A stretch of DNA of 59,210 nucleotides from Komagataeibacter xylinus (GCF_004302915.1 NZ_QQBI01000019.1:1-59210); one strand, 5' to 3'. Shown: positions 16,185-26,139, counted from the stretch's first letter. The notes: generated by a model from the sequence alone, not told the origin. Translations and numbers: made by a program.

Positions 16185-17864
16185 ATGGAAGCGCGCGGAA
16201 GAGTTCTGGCCTGTATCACGGCCATGGCCACCCTTGGCCTGCCTGCCCTTGGCATGGCGGCACAATGCCCGGCAGATGGCCATAAGGGCGGAGAAACCTG
16301 CATTCCCGCCAATGACACCGTCTATAAAGGGCTGAACCGCCCGCCCGGCACGGATGATGACGTGAACAAGGGTTACGCGCTGGGCGACCTGTGGCAGGCG
16401 GGCGGGCATGCATGGCGCGCAACCACAGTCACGCCGGGGGCCGCGCAGTGGGCCGCCGTGGCCACATCGAATGCCCCCGCCGATACCTTTGGCCCGCATG
16501 CCATTTTTGCAGGCGGACCGACGCGCATGGTCAGCGCCTATTCCGGCCCTGCCGTGGATATCGAGACGATTTCAGGCGGGCAGACGGTTGCCACCACGCT
16601 TGCCATACGCCCCGATGGCACGCTCGATACCGCAACGCTTGATCGCGTCCTGGCCGCGCGTGATGCGGGCACGTTTGCTACCGTAACCCGCGTGTATGAC
16701 CAGACGGGCCATGGCAACCACCTCGTGGCCACGCCGGGGCACCATGTCGTGCATATCGGGGCGGTGCAGGTTTCGGGGCAGGAGACCCTGTCCTGGGGCG
16801 AGAATAACGGGCCGGGCGGATTTGTATTGCCGCAGACGCTCAAGGTGCCCGCCAACAGCTTCTTTTTTGGCACCACGGGCACGTATGCCTCATCCAATTC
16901 CGGCTATTCGGCCTTTCCCGTACCGCTCATGCTGGGGCAGAAGGGGCAGGAATTCAAGGTCTTCATGGGCAGCTACACGCTTGATGGCTTTGTGCATGTG
17001 GCCGACATGCGCAGCCCGGACCAGCGCACGGACATGATCATCAGCAACGATCCCTCAGCCTTTGGCCTCAGCGCAACCTCCAATGGCTACCGGCTTGAAA
17101 ACGGCAATAACCACGCCGTGCTCGGCGGCGCGCTGCCCGAGGGTTCGTACTCGGGCGGGTATATCGGGTATAATGCCGATGGCGGCTCCTGGTTTGAACA
17201 GGGGCGCAATACCGGGCAGTGGACCGGTATCGTCATCGCCGATCGGGATGCCACGGCCGAGCAGGAACAGGATTTCGAGGCGGCCGCCGCAGTGGCGGGC
17301 GACCACATGCCGCAACTGCGCGATACGGTTGTTGCCATTGGTGATAGTCGGACGGAAGGCTTCGGCCTGAGCGATGGCACGAACTGGCCCTATGTCATGC
17401 AGCGCTACGCCCGCTACAAAAGCTACAATTTTGCCGTATCAGGCGCCACGACCAAGCAGATGCTGGACATGGTGCCCGCGGCGGAAGCGCTGGCAGCCCG
17501 TCCCGGCCGCAAGGTTGCGGTCGTGTTTGGCGGCTTCAATGACCACCTGCACCATATCGACACTGGCGAGACGGTCCATAACCTCGGGCATATTACCAGC
17601 CGCCTGAAAAAGGCTGGCTATCACGTTGCTTTCCTTGATGAGGCCAATACGCAGGGTGCGCCGCGCAAGGCGCTGGCCAATGCGGTCGAGGATGGAAAGA
17701 TCCCTGCCGATACCGAACTGGATCTTTTCGTGTCCGGCGACCCGCTCGCCAATGTGCTGGACCAGACAAAATGGCTTGCCGATACAACCCACCCCAACCA
17801 GACCGGGCATGACATCATCGCGCGCAACGTATGGCAGAATATTGCTGATTTCTTTAAAAAATAA
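16185..17864 (+). CDS. Secreted protein: arabinofuranosidase-like domain fused to SGNH hydrolase
   Basis: A 559-residue exported protein that appears to be the last gene of the bcs2 transcript, 58 bases after bcsC. ATG 16185 is chosen for its AGGA site and a good signal peptide ending at GMAA-Q; the frame also opens at 16113 inside bcsC. Residues about 105-375 resemble the catalytic fold of alpha-L-arabinofuranosidase B (SAYSGPAVDIETISGG and VTRVYDQTGHGNH are typical). Residues about 380-559 are an SGNH hydrolase with GDS (386-388), GFND (N452) and D533-x2-H536, a complete Ser-Asn-Asp/His set. The likely role is trimming or de-esterifying the exported polysaccharide, but this is inferred from position and folds. 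A strong terminator follows, closing the operon. Confidence 0.8.
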   Translation: MEARGRVLACITAMATLGLPALGMAAQCPADGHKGGETCIPANDTVYKGLNRPPGTDDDVNKGYALGDLWQAGGHAWRATTVTPGAAQWAAVATSNAPADTFGPHAIFAGGPTRMVSAYSGPAVDIETISGGQTVATTLAIRPDGTLDTATLDRVLAARDAGTFATVTRVYDQTGHGNHLVATPGHHVVHIGAVQVSGQETLSWGENNGPGGFVLPQTLKVPANSFFFGTTGTYASSNSGYSAFPVPLMLGQKGQEFKVFMGSYTLDGFVHVADMRSPDQRTDMIISNDPSAFGLSATSNGYRLENGNNHAVLGGALPEGSYSGGYIGYNADGGSWFEQGRNTGQWTGIVIADRDATAEQEQDFEAAAAVAGDHMPQLRDTVVAIGDSRTEGFGLSDGTNWPYVMQRYARYKSYNFAVSGATTKQMLDMVPAAEALAARPGRKVAVVFGGFNDHLHHIDTGETVHNLGHITSRLKKAGYHVAFLDEANTQGAPRKALANAVEDGKIPADTELDLFVSGDPLANVLDQTKWLADTTHPNQTGHDIIARNVWQNIADFFKK

Positions 17865-17899
17865 GGGCGTTGTTCGCCTATTAAGGAGCCGTTTTCCGA

Positions 17900-17932
17900 T
17901 GCCGCCTTTCATGTTGAAAGGCGGCATTTTTT
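17900..17932 (+). terminator. Rho-independent terminator of the bcs2 operon
   Basis: TGCCGCCTTTC (17900-17910) and GAAAGGCGGCA (17916-17926) form a perfect 11-bp stem with a 5-base loop, followed by six T. It lies 36 bases after the arabinofuranosidase/SGNH gene. Confidence 0.92.
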
Positions 17933-18134
17933 ATAAAGGGCAGGCCCATCAGGGCGGCATGCCGTAATTTCATAAATGTTCCATAAAACGGTTTGCCACA
18001 GGGTGATATTCCCACCGCAGCCATAAGGGCAGCCGCGCCCCACACGCCTGCGCTGCTCCCTTGATTGATCGCAGCCTGATCGTATTGTACCGGCACTGGC
18101 CACTTATCCGACCGTTTTTCAGGACAGGAATCTG

Positions 18135-19442
18135 ATGCAGTCTTTGGAAATGATGAACAGGTTCGGCTGGGGAACACGCGGCACGGAAACATTGGCGGAC
18201 AAGCCGCAGGACTGGCTGGCGCGCCAGCTGCGTGAACCTGATGCCGCCCGCTTTACCGGCGTGGGCACCACGGCGGATGGGCTGATTGCGCTGCATGCGC
18301 AGCGTATGAACAGGGTGCAGGGCGACCCGCTCGTCAAACCGATCTTTCAGGCCGAGGTGGCAACCCAGCTTGATAACCTGCTCCTGACCCGCCAGCCTTT
18401 TCGCGAGCGGCTGGCCTGGTTCTGGTTCAACCACTTTACCGTCAGCCTAAGGCAGGGCGGCACGCGCGCGATCATTGGCGCCTACATGCGCGAAGCCATA
18501 CGGCCGCATGTCACCGGCCGGTTCGTGGACATGCTGCTCGCCGTCATGCGCCATCCGGCCATGCTGATGTATCTTGATAACGCTTCATCCATCGGCCCGG
18601 ACAGCCCGGCCGGGCGCAGGGGGCATCGCGGCCTGAACGAGAACCTGGCGCGCGAATGCCTCGAACTCCACACCCTCTCGCCACAGGGCGGCTACACGCA
18701 GGCCGATGTCACGGCCTTTGCCGCCATCCTGACCGGATGGGGCGTGGACCTCAAGGCGGAGCGGCCCGGCTTTGTCTTTCGGGAAAAGGCGCATGAGCCC
18801 GGCACCAAGACCCTGATGGGCCACCGCTTTGGGGAAGGGGAGGAAGGTGGCCTGCAGGCGCTGCATTTTCTGGGCACGCACCCGGCCACCTACCACCATA
18901 TCGCCACCCGTATGGTCACCCATTTCATAACCGACACGCCCGATGCGCACGATGTCGCACAGGTCAGCCGGGTATTGCAGCAGACGGGAGGCAACCTGAC
19001 TGCGGCAGCCCTGGTGCTGCCCACGCTGGTGGATACGACGCCGGAGGGCGGCAAATTCCGCTCGCCCATGGATTATGCCACGGCGGTGATGCGCGCGCTG
19101 TCAATGGGGGGCACGCCAAGCCAGCCGGATGATCCCCGCTCGCCCGCGCATACGCTGCTTGCGGCTTTTGCAGCGCTGGGCCAGCCGTTATGGACCGCGC
19201 CGCTGCCCAATGGCTGGAGCGACCGCGCGGCTGATTGGGCAGCCCCCGCCGACATGCTGGCCCGCAGCGACTGGGCCTGGCGGATGGCAGGGCAGGTGCG
19301 CGATGGCGACCCGCTGGATGTTGCCCATGCCGTGCTCGGCCCCGCACTCCGGGCGCAGACGGTAATGGCCATGCAGCATGCAGGCTCAAGGCAGGATGCC
19401 CTGACGCTCCTGTTCTCCTCCCCCGAATTCCAGAGGCGTTAA
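18135..19442 (+). CDS. DUF1800 family protein
   Basis: A 435-residue member of the DUF1800 family, a large alpha-helical family of unknown biochemical function. The central stretch FNHFTVSLRQGG and the motif LNENLARECLELHTLS are characteristic. I see no clear N-terminal signal. In many proteobacteria DUF1800 and DUF1501 genes sit side by side, as here with three bases between, so they probably act together, likely outside the cytoplasm. An AGGA site precedes the ATG at 18135. The bcs2 terminator separates it from the cellulose genes, so it is probably a separate transcript. Function is not assigned. Confidence 0.85.
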   Translation: MQSLEMMNRFGWGTRGTETLADKPQDWLARQLREPDAARFTGVGTTADGLIALHAQRMNRVQGDPLVKPIFQAEVATQLDNLLLTRQPFRERLAWFWFNHFTVSLRQGGTRAIIGAYMREAIRPHVTGRFVDMLLAVMRHPAMLMYLDNASSIGPDSPAGRRGHRGLNENLARECLELHTLSPQGGYTQADVTAFAAILTGWGVDLKAERPGFVFREKAHEPGTKTLMGHRFGEGEEGGLQALHFLGTHPATYHHIATRMVTHFITDTPDAHDVAQVSRVLQQTGGNLTAAALVLPTLVDTTPEGGKFRSPMDYATAVMRALSMGGTPSQPDDPRSPAHTLLAAFAALGQPLWTAPLPNGWSDRAADWAAPADMLARSDWAWRMAGQVRDGDPLDVAHAVLGPALRAQTVMAMQHAGSRQDALTLLFSSPEFQRR

Positions 19443-19445
19443 ATC

Positions 19446-20657
19446 ATGTTGATCCGTCGTCGCGCGGCCCTGCTGGGCCTTGCCACAAGCTGGGCGCTGG
19501 GGCGTGCCTCGCTGGCCATGGCAGCCCCGTCCAGCCATGAAGATGATCCGCGCCTTGTTGTCATTGTCATGCGCGGGGCGCTTGATGGCATGTCCGCTGT
19601 CACCCCCTATGGCGACCCGAACCTTGCCGCCCACCGCCGCGCGCTCATCCTGCCCGAGCCGGGAGCAGCGGGGGGCCTGCTCGATATGGGGGGCTTCTAC
19701 GGTTTGCACCCGGCATTGCAGAACATGCATGCGCTCTACGCAGCCGGGCAGCTGCTGCCGGTGCATGCCGTGGCAGGTAATTATCGCAGCCGCTCGCACT
19801 TCGAGGCGCAGGACTACCTTGAAAGTGGCGCGGATGAACGCATGGATAGCGGCTGGCTCAACCGGGCCGTATCACTCATGCCCCAGCACGATGCAGGGCC
19901 GGATGGCTATGGCCTGGCCATGGGGCTGACCGTGCCGCTGCTGTTGCGTGGCCCGGCCCAGGTGGGCAGTTACGCACCCGCGGCCAGTCATCATCCCGAC
20001 CCGGATCTGTACCGCCAGATCGCGGCCCTCAATGCGGATGACCCGGTCACAGGCCCGGCGCTGCGCAATGCCCTGCAGGCCCGTGGCTTTTCCGATACCG
20101 TGATGGAAAGCGGCAGGCCCACCCCGGGCGCCCCGCGCAAGGGCAGCAGGCCCGATGCGTTCCTCGCCCTTTCAACCGCGGCAGGCCGCATGCTGGCCAA
20201 CCGGCACGGCCCGCGCATCGCCGCCCTCGAAATTGGGGGATGGGACACCCATGCGCGGCAGGTCGACCGCCTTGGCCGCCCCCTGACGCAGCTCGACCGG
20301 GGGCTTGCCGCCCTGCGGGACGGCCTTGGCCCGGCATGGTCGCGCACCGTCGTGCTGGCCATGACCGAGTTCGGCCGCACGGTACGGATCAACGGCACGG
20401 GCGGCACGGATCATGGCACGGGCACGGTTGCCTTCATTGCGGGTGGCGCCGTGGCAGGGGGGCGGGTGGCAGGCACATGGCCGGGCCTGCGCCCTGACCA
20501 GCTGTTTGAAAACCGCGACCTTGCCCCCACCACCGACCTGCGCTGCGTTGCGGCGGGGCTGTTATGCGATCACCTGCGGCTGAAGCCTGCGGGCATGGCC
20601 ATGGTCTTTCCCGGTACGGCGATAACGCCAATGCATGGACTGATCCGCCAGGCGTGA
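19446..20657 (+). CDS. DUF1501 family protein, Tat-type signal
   Basis: A 403-residue DUF1501 protein, a family with an alkaline-phosphatase/sulfatase-like fold. The N-terminus MLIRRRAALLGLA followed by a hydrophobic stretch and AMAA looks like a twin-arginine export signal. Typical segments are GALDGMSAVTPYGD, SRSHFEAQDYLESG, EIGGWDTHARQ and MTEFGRTVRINGTGGTDHG, whose Asp and His residues probably bind metal. It starts three bases after the DUF1800 stop, so the two form an operon. The substrate is unknown. Confidence 0.87.
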   Translation: MLIRRRAALLGLATSWALGRASLAMAAPSSHEDDPRLVVIVMRGALDGMSAVTPYGDPNLAAHRRALILPEPGAAGGLLDMGGFYGLHPALQNMHALYAAGQLLPVHAVAGNYRSRSHFEAQDYLESGADERMDSGWLNRAVSLMPQHDAGPDGYGLAMGLTVPLLLRGPAQVGSYAPAASHHPDPDLYRQIAALNADDPVTGPALRNALQARGFSDTVMESGRPTPGAPRKGSRPDAFLALSTAAGRMLANRHGPRIAALEIGGWDTHARQVDRLGRPLTQLDRGLAALRDGLGPAWSRTVVLAMTEFGRTVRINGTGGTDHGTGTVAFIAGGAVAGGRVAGTWPGLRPDQLFENRDLAPTTDLRCVAAGLLCDHLRLKPAGMAMVFPGTAITPMHGLIRQA

Positions 20658-20696
20658 GGACAGGGTGCGTTTTTGAAGCTTCCTGATGCTTATCGC

Positions 20697-21152
20697 TTAC
20701 GTTCCATGTCGCGCCCAGATGGCCTCGATCTGGCTGCAATTCCCCATCGCGGCATGGGCTTCGTATATTGTATCGTAGAAAGCCTGCAGGTCCGCGCCAT
20801 CAAGCGCATACAGCACGGCGTTGACTGACCGGGCTTTGCTGAACCACGTCATGACCTGTGCTTCATGGCCGCAGGGCTGCGCCTGCGCATCGCGTGCATC
20901 CTGTGCATCAAAACAGGCGTTATCCAGAAATTCGATAACGGACCCTATGGCATCCCGGTCGAGGCACGGATCGGTTCTGCCCGTGGCAAGCCAGGCCCGC
21001 ACGCCGGCATCAAGATACGGTTCGGCGTGGCTGGCATGGCAAGCGCATGCCGCCACCGCGCGGGCGATGGCGGCCCGTTGCACCGGGGCAAGCCTGCGCC
21101 CGCGCTCGACAAGATCCGGCCTGATGAGATCGAGCCTTACGTCATCATTCAT
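20697..21152 (-). CDS. Hypothetical protein
   Basis: A 151-residue hydrophilic protein with no export signal or membrane segment and no family I recognise. It holds six cysteines and several His, with CACHASH near residues 36-42. Length, base composition and lack of a better frame on the other strand make it a probable real gene. It runs convergent to the DUF1501 gene and lies just upstream of the phospholipase C gene on the same strand, with 77 bases before it on the minus-strand reading order. No function is proposed. Confidence 0.55.
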   Translation of the reverse strand: MNDDVRLDLIRPDLVERGRRLAPVQRAAIARAVAACACHASHAEPYLDAGVRAWLATGRTDPCLDRDAIGSVIEFLDNACFDAQDARDAQAQPCGHEAQVMTWFSKARSVNAVLYALDGADLQAFYDTIYEAHAAMGNCSQIEAIWARHGT

Positions 21153-21229
21153 CTGACTGCCCTGCGTGTTTTCATGGTGCCGCAGGCCGGACCCTAACAG
21201 GTTTCAGGCACGCGGCACAGGCACGCCAG

Positions 21230-23725
21230 TCAGGCTGGGTGAACCGCCCCCATGGCCGGATCCGTGCGCCCCGGCTGCCCGGTCTCGATGCGCCCGGCGA
21301 ACTGATACCGCAGTTCCGGCTCCTCAGCGCTCGACACCGTAAGGTCATACCACAGCATGCCCTGCGTCAGGTCAAACGCCACGTCCGTGCTACCGCCCGC
21401 CGCCACGTGCACCGCCCGCGTGGTGCCGGAGGGCGCCATGGTGCAGGTCAGGTTCACATTTTTCGTGCCATGATTGCTTATGGTCACGACCAGATCCTTC
21501 CCCGGCCCGCGCAGGTAGGTACATGCCGCCTGCAGCCTCAGGCCACCTTTTTTGCCGCTATAACGCCGGTAAAAGCCGTTGGGGGCATGCACGTCCACGT
21601 CATAGAGCCCATTGCGGAACATGGACTGGGCAAAAGCCGCGTCAAGCGCATCGCCTGCCGCTACGCCGTAGGTGCCCGCCTGCATGCCGCTGCCGGCCGT
21701 AACGCCGTGGCGATAGATATTGAACGGCACGCCAGCAGCACGGGCACCGAAACGGGTCGTGCCCGCGCGCAGATGCACGGCCACCTGCCGGCCATCAGCC
21801 GAGACCCCGCCATCGCAATACGGCTCATAGGGCAGGGGAGAGGCGGCCCGCGTGCCGGATTCCTGCATCACGCTTTCACGCACCCTGGCCGGGTTGGCGC
21901 GCAGGGCGGCAATCGTGGCATCATCAAGCGCCTGGTAGCCGCCCGGCATGGGCTGGTTGCGCGCGCTCTCGATGGTGTGCAGATACGCATTGCGCTCAAG
22001 GAAAGGCAGGCGGGGCACATTGCCATCATAGGGGCGGAAGCACGATGTAAGGTCGCCGCTGATGGCCCGCCGCCATGGCGAGATATTGGTCTCGGTCACG
22101 TCCCTGCCGAATTTGGCGTGCACGAAGGCCTCAAGGAAACGCAGCGTGGAGGTATGCTCGAACAGTTGCGAATTGACCCATCCCCCCCGGCTCCAGGGCG
22201 AGGCGATGACCATCGGCACGCGAAAGCCCAGCCCGATGGGCCCGCTGCGTGCAAGGCGCCTGGGCACGCCACGATCGATTTCAGCCTGCGCGCTCGTATA
22301 TTCCAGCCCCTTCTGGCCAATACTGCGCGATGACGCGCCGGTCTCGGGCCGGGCGGGGTCGGGGGCTGCGTAGGAGCAGCAATGGTCGAAATACCCGTCA
22401 TTTTCATCATAGGTCATGATGAAGATAGTCTTTTTCCACACCTCGGGGTTTTCGGTCAGGATATCCATGATTTCCGACACGTACCATGCCCCGTACCATG
22501 GCGAGGTCGGATGATCGGAAAAATGCTCGGGCGCTGCCAGCCATGACACGGTGGGCAGCCTGCCCGTTCTCACATCCTGGCGGAACTGATGAAGCACATC
22601 GCCCTTGGGGGCCTGCATGTGGATGGCTTTTTTGCCATCGTGGAATTTCAGTTTTTCCAGCTTGCGATAGTTTTTGTCGCCCGTGTTGGTCACAAAGGCT
22701 TTCTCGAACAGGGCGCGTTCCGCCGGTGTCAGTTTTTCAGGCGTTTCGCCCACGGCCGTGCGGCGGCGCGTGAGCACGGCCAGCAGGCTGCGCGCTTCGG
22801 CCAGCTGTTCGGCGTGCGTGCCGGATACGAGCATTTCATGCGTGTTCAGCCGGTCGATATGCGACTGGCATTCACTGATGCGCTCCTCAAGCCACGCGCC
22901 AAAGCCGGGATTGGCCGTGACATGATACTGGTCGAAACACTCCAGCACATTGCACCCGAAATTGGAGAGCCACGCCCGCTCCGGCCCGCTCATGCCGCCC
23001 GATTGCGAGAGTTCATTCTGGTAGAATTTCCACGAAACGCCAGCCTGTTCCAGCCGCTCGGGGAAGGTGCGCCACGTCATGCCGCCTTCAAGGATCTCGC
23101 CATTGCGCATGTACACATTCGACGTGGGGTCCTGCCGGTCGCGCACCGTGCCGGTCCAGAACAGCAGGCGGTTGGGGGTGGTGCTGGTCATGGCGCCACA
23201 GTAATTCTGGTCACATACGGTAAAGGCATCGGCCAGGGCGTAGTAAAAGGGCAGGTCCTCGCGCGTGTAATGCCCCATGGTCAACGGATAGCGGGCATAG
23301 TCCCTGTGGTGCGACTTCTTGGCGTCGATCCACCGGTCATGGCCGCCATTGTTCCACGCATCGACCTGGCTGTCGCGGGAATGGGGGATGGAGCCCATCC
23401 ATGTCACGCGCGTATCGCGGATGTTGAGCCGCCACGGCAGATAGGTCTCGCCTGCCTCGCTGCCCTGCACAAAGGCCGGGTTACCGTTGGGCAGGCGCAT
23501 GGCGCGCGGGTCGTTGAACCCGCGCACGCCCTGCAGGGTGCCGAATACATGGTCAAAAGAGCGGTTTTCCTGCATCAGGATCACGACATGCTCGGCATCG
23601 TGCCAGGTAGAACCGACTTCGGGCGCAATGGCGAAGGCCCGGCCGATGGAAGCGGGCAGGCGGGAGGATGCCCCCGCAGCACCCGTGAGGAGGGCATATT
23701 TCAGGAAATCTCTACGTGTCGTCAT
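21230..23725 (-). CDS. Tat-exported phospholipase C (phosphocholine-specific type)
   Basis: An 831-residue phospholipase C of the AcpA/PlcN superfamily, which cleaves phospholipid headgroups such as phosphocholine outside the cytoplasm. It begins with a clear twin-arginine signal (TTRRDFLKYALLTGAAGA). The metal and active-site block VILMQENRSFDHVFGTLQG is near residue 50, CGAMTSTTPNRLLFWTG near 180, and MTYDENDGYFDH near 440, all typical. Two C-terminal beta-sandwich domains (about 620-820) are those of bacterial PLCs. Such enzymes may scavenge phosphate from lipids. The gene sits between a hypothetical gene and a TonB receptor on the same strand, the latter ending 50 bases upstream. Confidence 0.92.
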   Translation of the reverse strand: MTTRRDFLKYALLTGAAGASSRLPASIGRAFAIAPEVGSTWHDAEHVVILMQENRSFDHVFGTLQGVRGFNDPRAMRLPNGNPAFVQGSEAGETYLPWRLNIRDTRVTWMGSIPHSRDSQVDAWNNGGHDRWIDAKKSHHRDYARYPLTMGHYTREDLPFYYALADAFTVCDQNYCGAMTSTTPNRLLFWTGTVRDRQDPTSNVYMRNGEILEGGMTWRTFPERLEQAGVSWKFYQNELSQSGGMSGPERAWLSNFGCNVLECFDQYHVTANPGFGAWLEERISECQSHIDRLNTHEMLVSGTHAEQLAEARSLLAVLTRRRTAVGETPEKLTPAERALFEKAFVTNTGDKNYRKLEKLKFHDGKKAIHMQAPKGDVLHQFRQDVRTGRLPTVSWLAAPEHFSDHPTSPWYGAWYVSEIMDILTENPEVWKKTIFIMTYDENDGYFDHCCSYAAPDPARPETGASSRSIGQKGLEYTSAQAEIDRGVPRRLARSGPIGLGFRVPMVIASPWSRGGWVNSQLFEHTSTLRFLEAFVHAKFGRDVTETNISPWRRAISGDLTSCFRPYDGNVPRLPFLERNAYLHTIESARNQPMPGGYQALDDATIAALRANPARVRESVMQESGTRAASPLPYEPYCDGGVSADGRQVAVHLRAGTTRFGARAAGVPFNIYRHGVTAGSGMQAGTYGVAAGDALDAAFAQSMFRNGLYDVDVHAPNGFYRRYSGKKGGLRLQAACTYLRGPGKDLVVTISNHGTKNVNLTCTMAPSGTTRAVHVAAGGSTDVAFDLTQGMLWYDLTVSSAEEPELRYQFAGRIETGQPGRTDPAMGAVHPA

Positions 23726-23775
23726 GGTTCGCTCGCGCGGCAGGGATGGGTCTGGGAAGGGCGGGGTTCAGGGCA

Positions 23776-26139
23776 TCAGAAATTGGCGGAAAGGGTCGCC
23801 ATGACCACGAAGGGCGCGCCGATGACATAGGTGGGCGCGGAAGACTTGCCGCCAACACCCGCTGCTGCCGTTGCATTGGTGGTGTAGGAATACATGGAAG
23901 AGAGGTAATGCTCGTTGCCAAGATTGGTCAGGTTGATCTTGATGCGCGGCTTGACCCGGCCAACCTGCGGCAGGGTGCGCCCAAAGCCAAGATTGGCCGT
24001 GACATAGCTGGGAATGCTCTCATCGTTCATGAGGGTGGCGTACTGGGAGTCTGTATATTGCAAGGTGAAATTGCCAAACCATTTGCCATCATTATACGTC
24101 AGGCCCAGGGAGCCGGAAAATTTGGGCGCGCCTACTTCCTGCTTGCCCTTTGTCTGCAGATAACCGCCGCCATAGGCAATGTTGTTGCCATTCTGGGTGT
24201 ACATATACTGCCCCGAGGCATAAAAACTTACATGATGCCACGGCCGGGTTGCGAGTTCGGCCTGCAGGCCCCAGGCTTCAAGCCCGCCCGCGTTGATCAC
24301 CTGCGAGATTTCGGTCGTGGTGCCCGGCTGGTACGTTTCCGATGAGACCTGATGGTTCGTTACGTTGTAATGAAAGCCAGCAACATTGGCCATGAACAGG
24401 CCGCTGTAGCGATAGCCCAGTTCTTCGGTAATCATGTATTCCGGCTTGTACTGGCTCATGGCCATTTGCAGGGGCTTGCCGGTCGTGTAGCTGTATTCGG
24501 GCAGCTGTGAACTTAACGAGGCGGGCAGATGATAGCCCGTGGTGCCATTGACATAGATCTGGTGGTTCGGGTTGAAGCGATAGCTGATGAGCACCTGCGG
24601 GGCGGGAATGAACAGGTTGCGGATGGAAGGCGCCGTGCTGACCCCCGGCAGGTCCTGCGTGAACTGGCGGCTGACCATCGCCATGCGAATACCGCCATCA
24701 ATGGTCAGGCGGTCATGTAGAAACGACAGTTTATCGTCAACGGCAAAACTGTTGAGCTGCTGCTTGCCGTTTTCGTTATCTTCACCGATGGGAATGCCAC
24801 CTGCGGTCAGGTAAGGCTCGGACGTGCTCCATTGCCCCTTGCTGTTGACGGGATAATAGCGGTCGCGCGCGGCTTCGGTTGCGTATGAATACCAGTAGGA
24901 GAAGGTAAGCGTGTTGAATTTGTGGTGCCATTTGCCAACCAGCGTCAGGCCCGATGAGAGTGTGTACCAATCTGAAACTTCTGCCGCTGTCAGTTCCTTG
25001 CTTTTCGGGTCGTAGCCGGGCAGGTTCTTGTAATTATCAAGGTATTTATATTTCTCGGCACCAATATAGCCGCTGGATACGGGCAGGTTGCTTTCACCAT
25101 ATTCATATGGGCCATGGAATTCGACCGAGTAGGCCTCGGCATCAAGGCTGAGGCCATGACCAAAGGTGAAATGGTTTTTCAGTGCGCCATATATGGAACC
25201 GGTATTCTTGCCATCGAGCCCGGCATAATCCGTGTCACCTTCATAATACTGGTCGTTCAGCCCGTAATTCGTGCCATAGGTTTTCCAGTTGGCCATGGAG
25301 GGATAGAGCCATTCATTCTGCCTGGCCTGGGTCCAGCCGAATATGGCTTCGGTTTCATTGCCCTTTGACCATGTCTTGACCAGGGCTGCATCGACATGCC
25401 ACTTGCGCACATCGCCCACGCCGCGCCACATGTCGCTGCGCGCGTAAGAGCCTGAAACAAAGGCCCGCACCCCTGAATGACCGATTTCACCCGTATCATA
25501 GCGGATGAAGTCCTTGTTGGTGCCATAAGACCCACCGGAGGCGGAAGTATAGATGTTCTGCTTTGCGGAAGGACGCCGGATGGATGTTGAAATCTCAGCG
25601 CCCGTGGCATTGTAGGTGGGCGAATTGATATCAACCGCTCCCTGCATGACATTGATCTGCCCTATGTTCTCGCTATCGACAAGCGAGGGGGTATAGGTGC
25701 TGTAGGTAAAGGGGTTGGCACCCGGAATACCCTCGAACGTGACGCCGATCTCGGATTGCCCCATGCCACGGATATGGATGATGGAATAAGAGGTCGTCAA
25801 CGGGCCTTCACTTGCCGAGACGACGCCGGGCAGCGTCTGGATAAGGGATTCAATCGTGGAGGTAGGCGACTGCATGTCGATATAGTCATGCGTGAGGGAA
25901 CTGACCGTCTTGGGGGTGGTATGGTAGGCCATCATTCCACCGCCGAGCACTTTGTGCCTGGCACGCACCGAAATCTTTTCGCCTTCCTCATCCGTCTTGT
26001 CGTGATGGGAATCCGATGCGCCCTGGTCCGCCTTTTTTACGCCGCCGTGGCGGTTATCGGTTTTTTCTTTGGCAAATGCCGTCATGTTCTGGGTGAAAAA
26101 ACAGACCGCACTCAGAAGTAAAACTTTTCTCATTGCCAT
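23776..26139 (-). CDS. TonB-dependent outer-membrane receptor
   Basis: About 787 residues from the chosen ATG at 26139, which follows a GGAA site; the frame stays open to 26187. A signal peptide (MAMRKVLLLSAVCFF) is followed by a charged, His-rich stretch, a plug domain (about residues 80-210 with SLIQTLPGVV, IHIRGMG and VMQGAVD) and a 22-strand barrel ending in the terminal phenylalanine (TLSANF) needed for outer-membrane insertion. Such receptors import siderophores, vitamins or other large solutes using TonB energy. The ligand cannot be told from sequence. The next gene on this strand is the phospholipase C, but co-regulation is not shown. Confidence 0.92.
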   Translation of the reverse strand: MAMRKVLLLSAVCFFTQNMTAFAKEKTDNRHGGVKKADQGASDSHHDKTDEEGEKISVRARHKVLGGGMMAYHTTPKTVSSLTHDYIDMQSPTSTIESLIQTLPGVVSASEGPLTTSYSIIHIRGMGQSEIGVTFEGIPGANPFTYSTYTPSLVDSENIGQINVMQGAVDINSPTYNATGAEISTSIRRPSAKQNIYTSASGGSYGTNKDFIRYDTGEIGHSGVRAFVSGSYARSDMWRGVGDVRKWHVDAALVKTWSKGNETEAIFGWTQARQNEWLYPSMANWKTYGTNYGLNDQYYEGDTDYAGLDGKNTGSIYGALKNHFTFGHGLSLDAEAYSVEFHGPYEYGESNLPVSSGYIGAEKYKYLDNYKNLPGYDPKSKELTAAEVSDWYTLSSGLTLVGKWHHKFNTLTFSYWYSYATEAARDRYYPVNSKGQWSTSEPYLTAGGIPIGEDNENGKQQLNSFAVDDKLSFLHDRLTIDGGIRMAMVSRQFTQDLPGVSTAPSIRNLFIPAPQVLISYRFNPNHQIYVNGTTGYHLPASLSSQLPEYSYTTGKPLQMAMSQYKPEYMITEELGYRYSGLFMANVAGFHYNVTNHQVSSETYQPGTTTEISQVINAGGLEAWGLQAELATRPWHHVSFYASGQYMYTQNGNNIAYGGGYLQTKGKQEVGAPKFSGSLGLTYNDGKWFGNFTLQYTDSQYATLMNDESIPSYVTANLGFGRTLPQVGRVKPRIKINLTNLGNEHYLSSMYSYTTNATAAAGVGGKSSAPTYVIGAPFVVMATLSANF

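Noticed and set aside
22589-23830. Long plus-strand frame opposite the phospholipase C gene
   Set aside because: Long antisense frames are common in GC-rich coding DNA; the minus strand carries a full set of family motifs.
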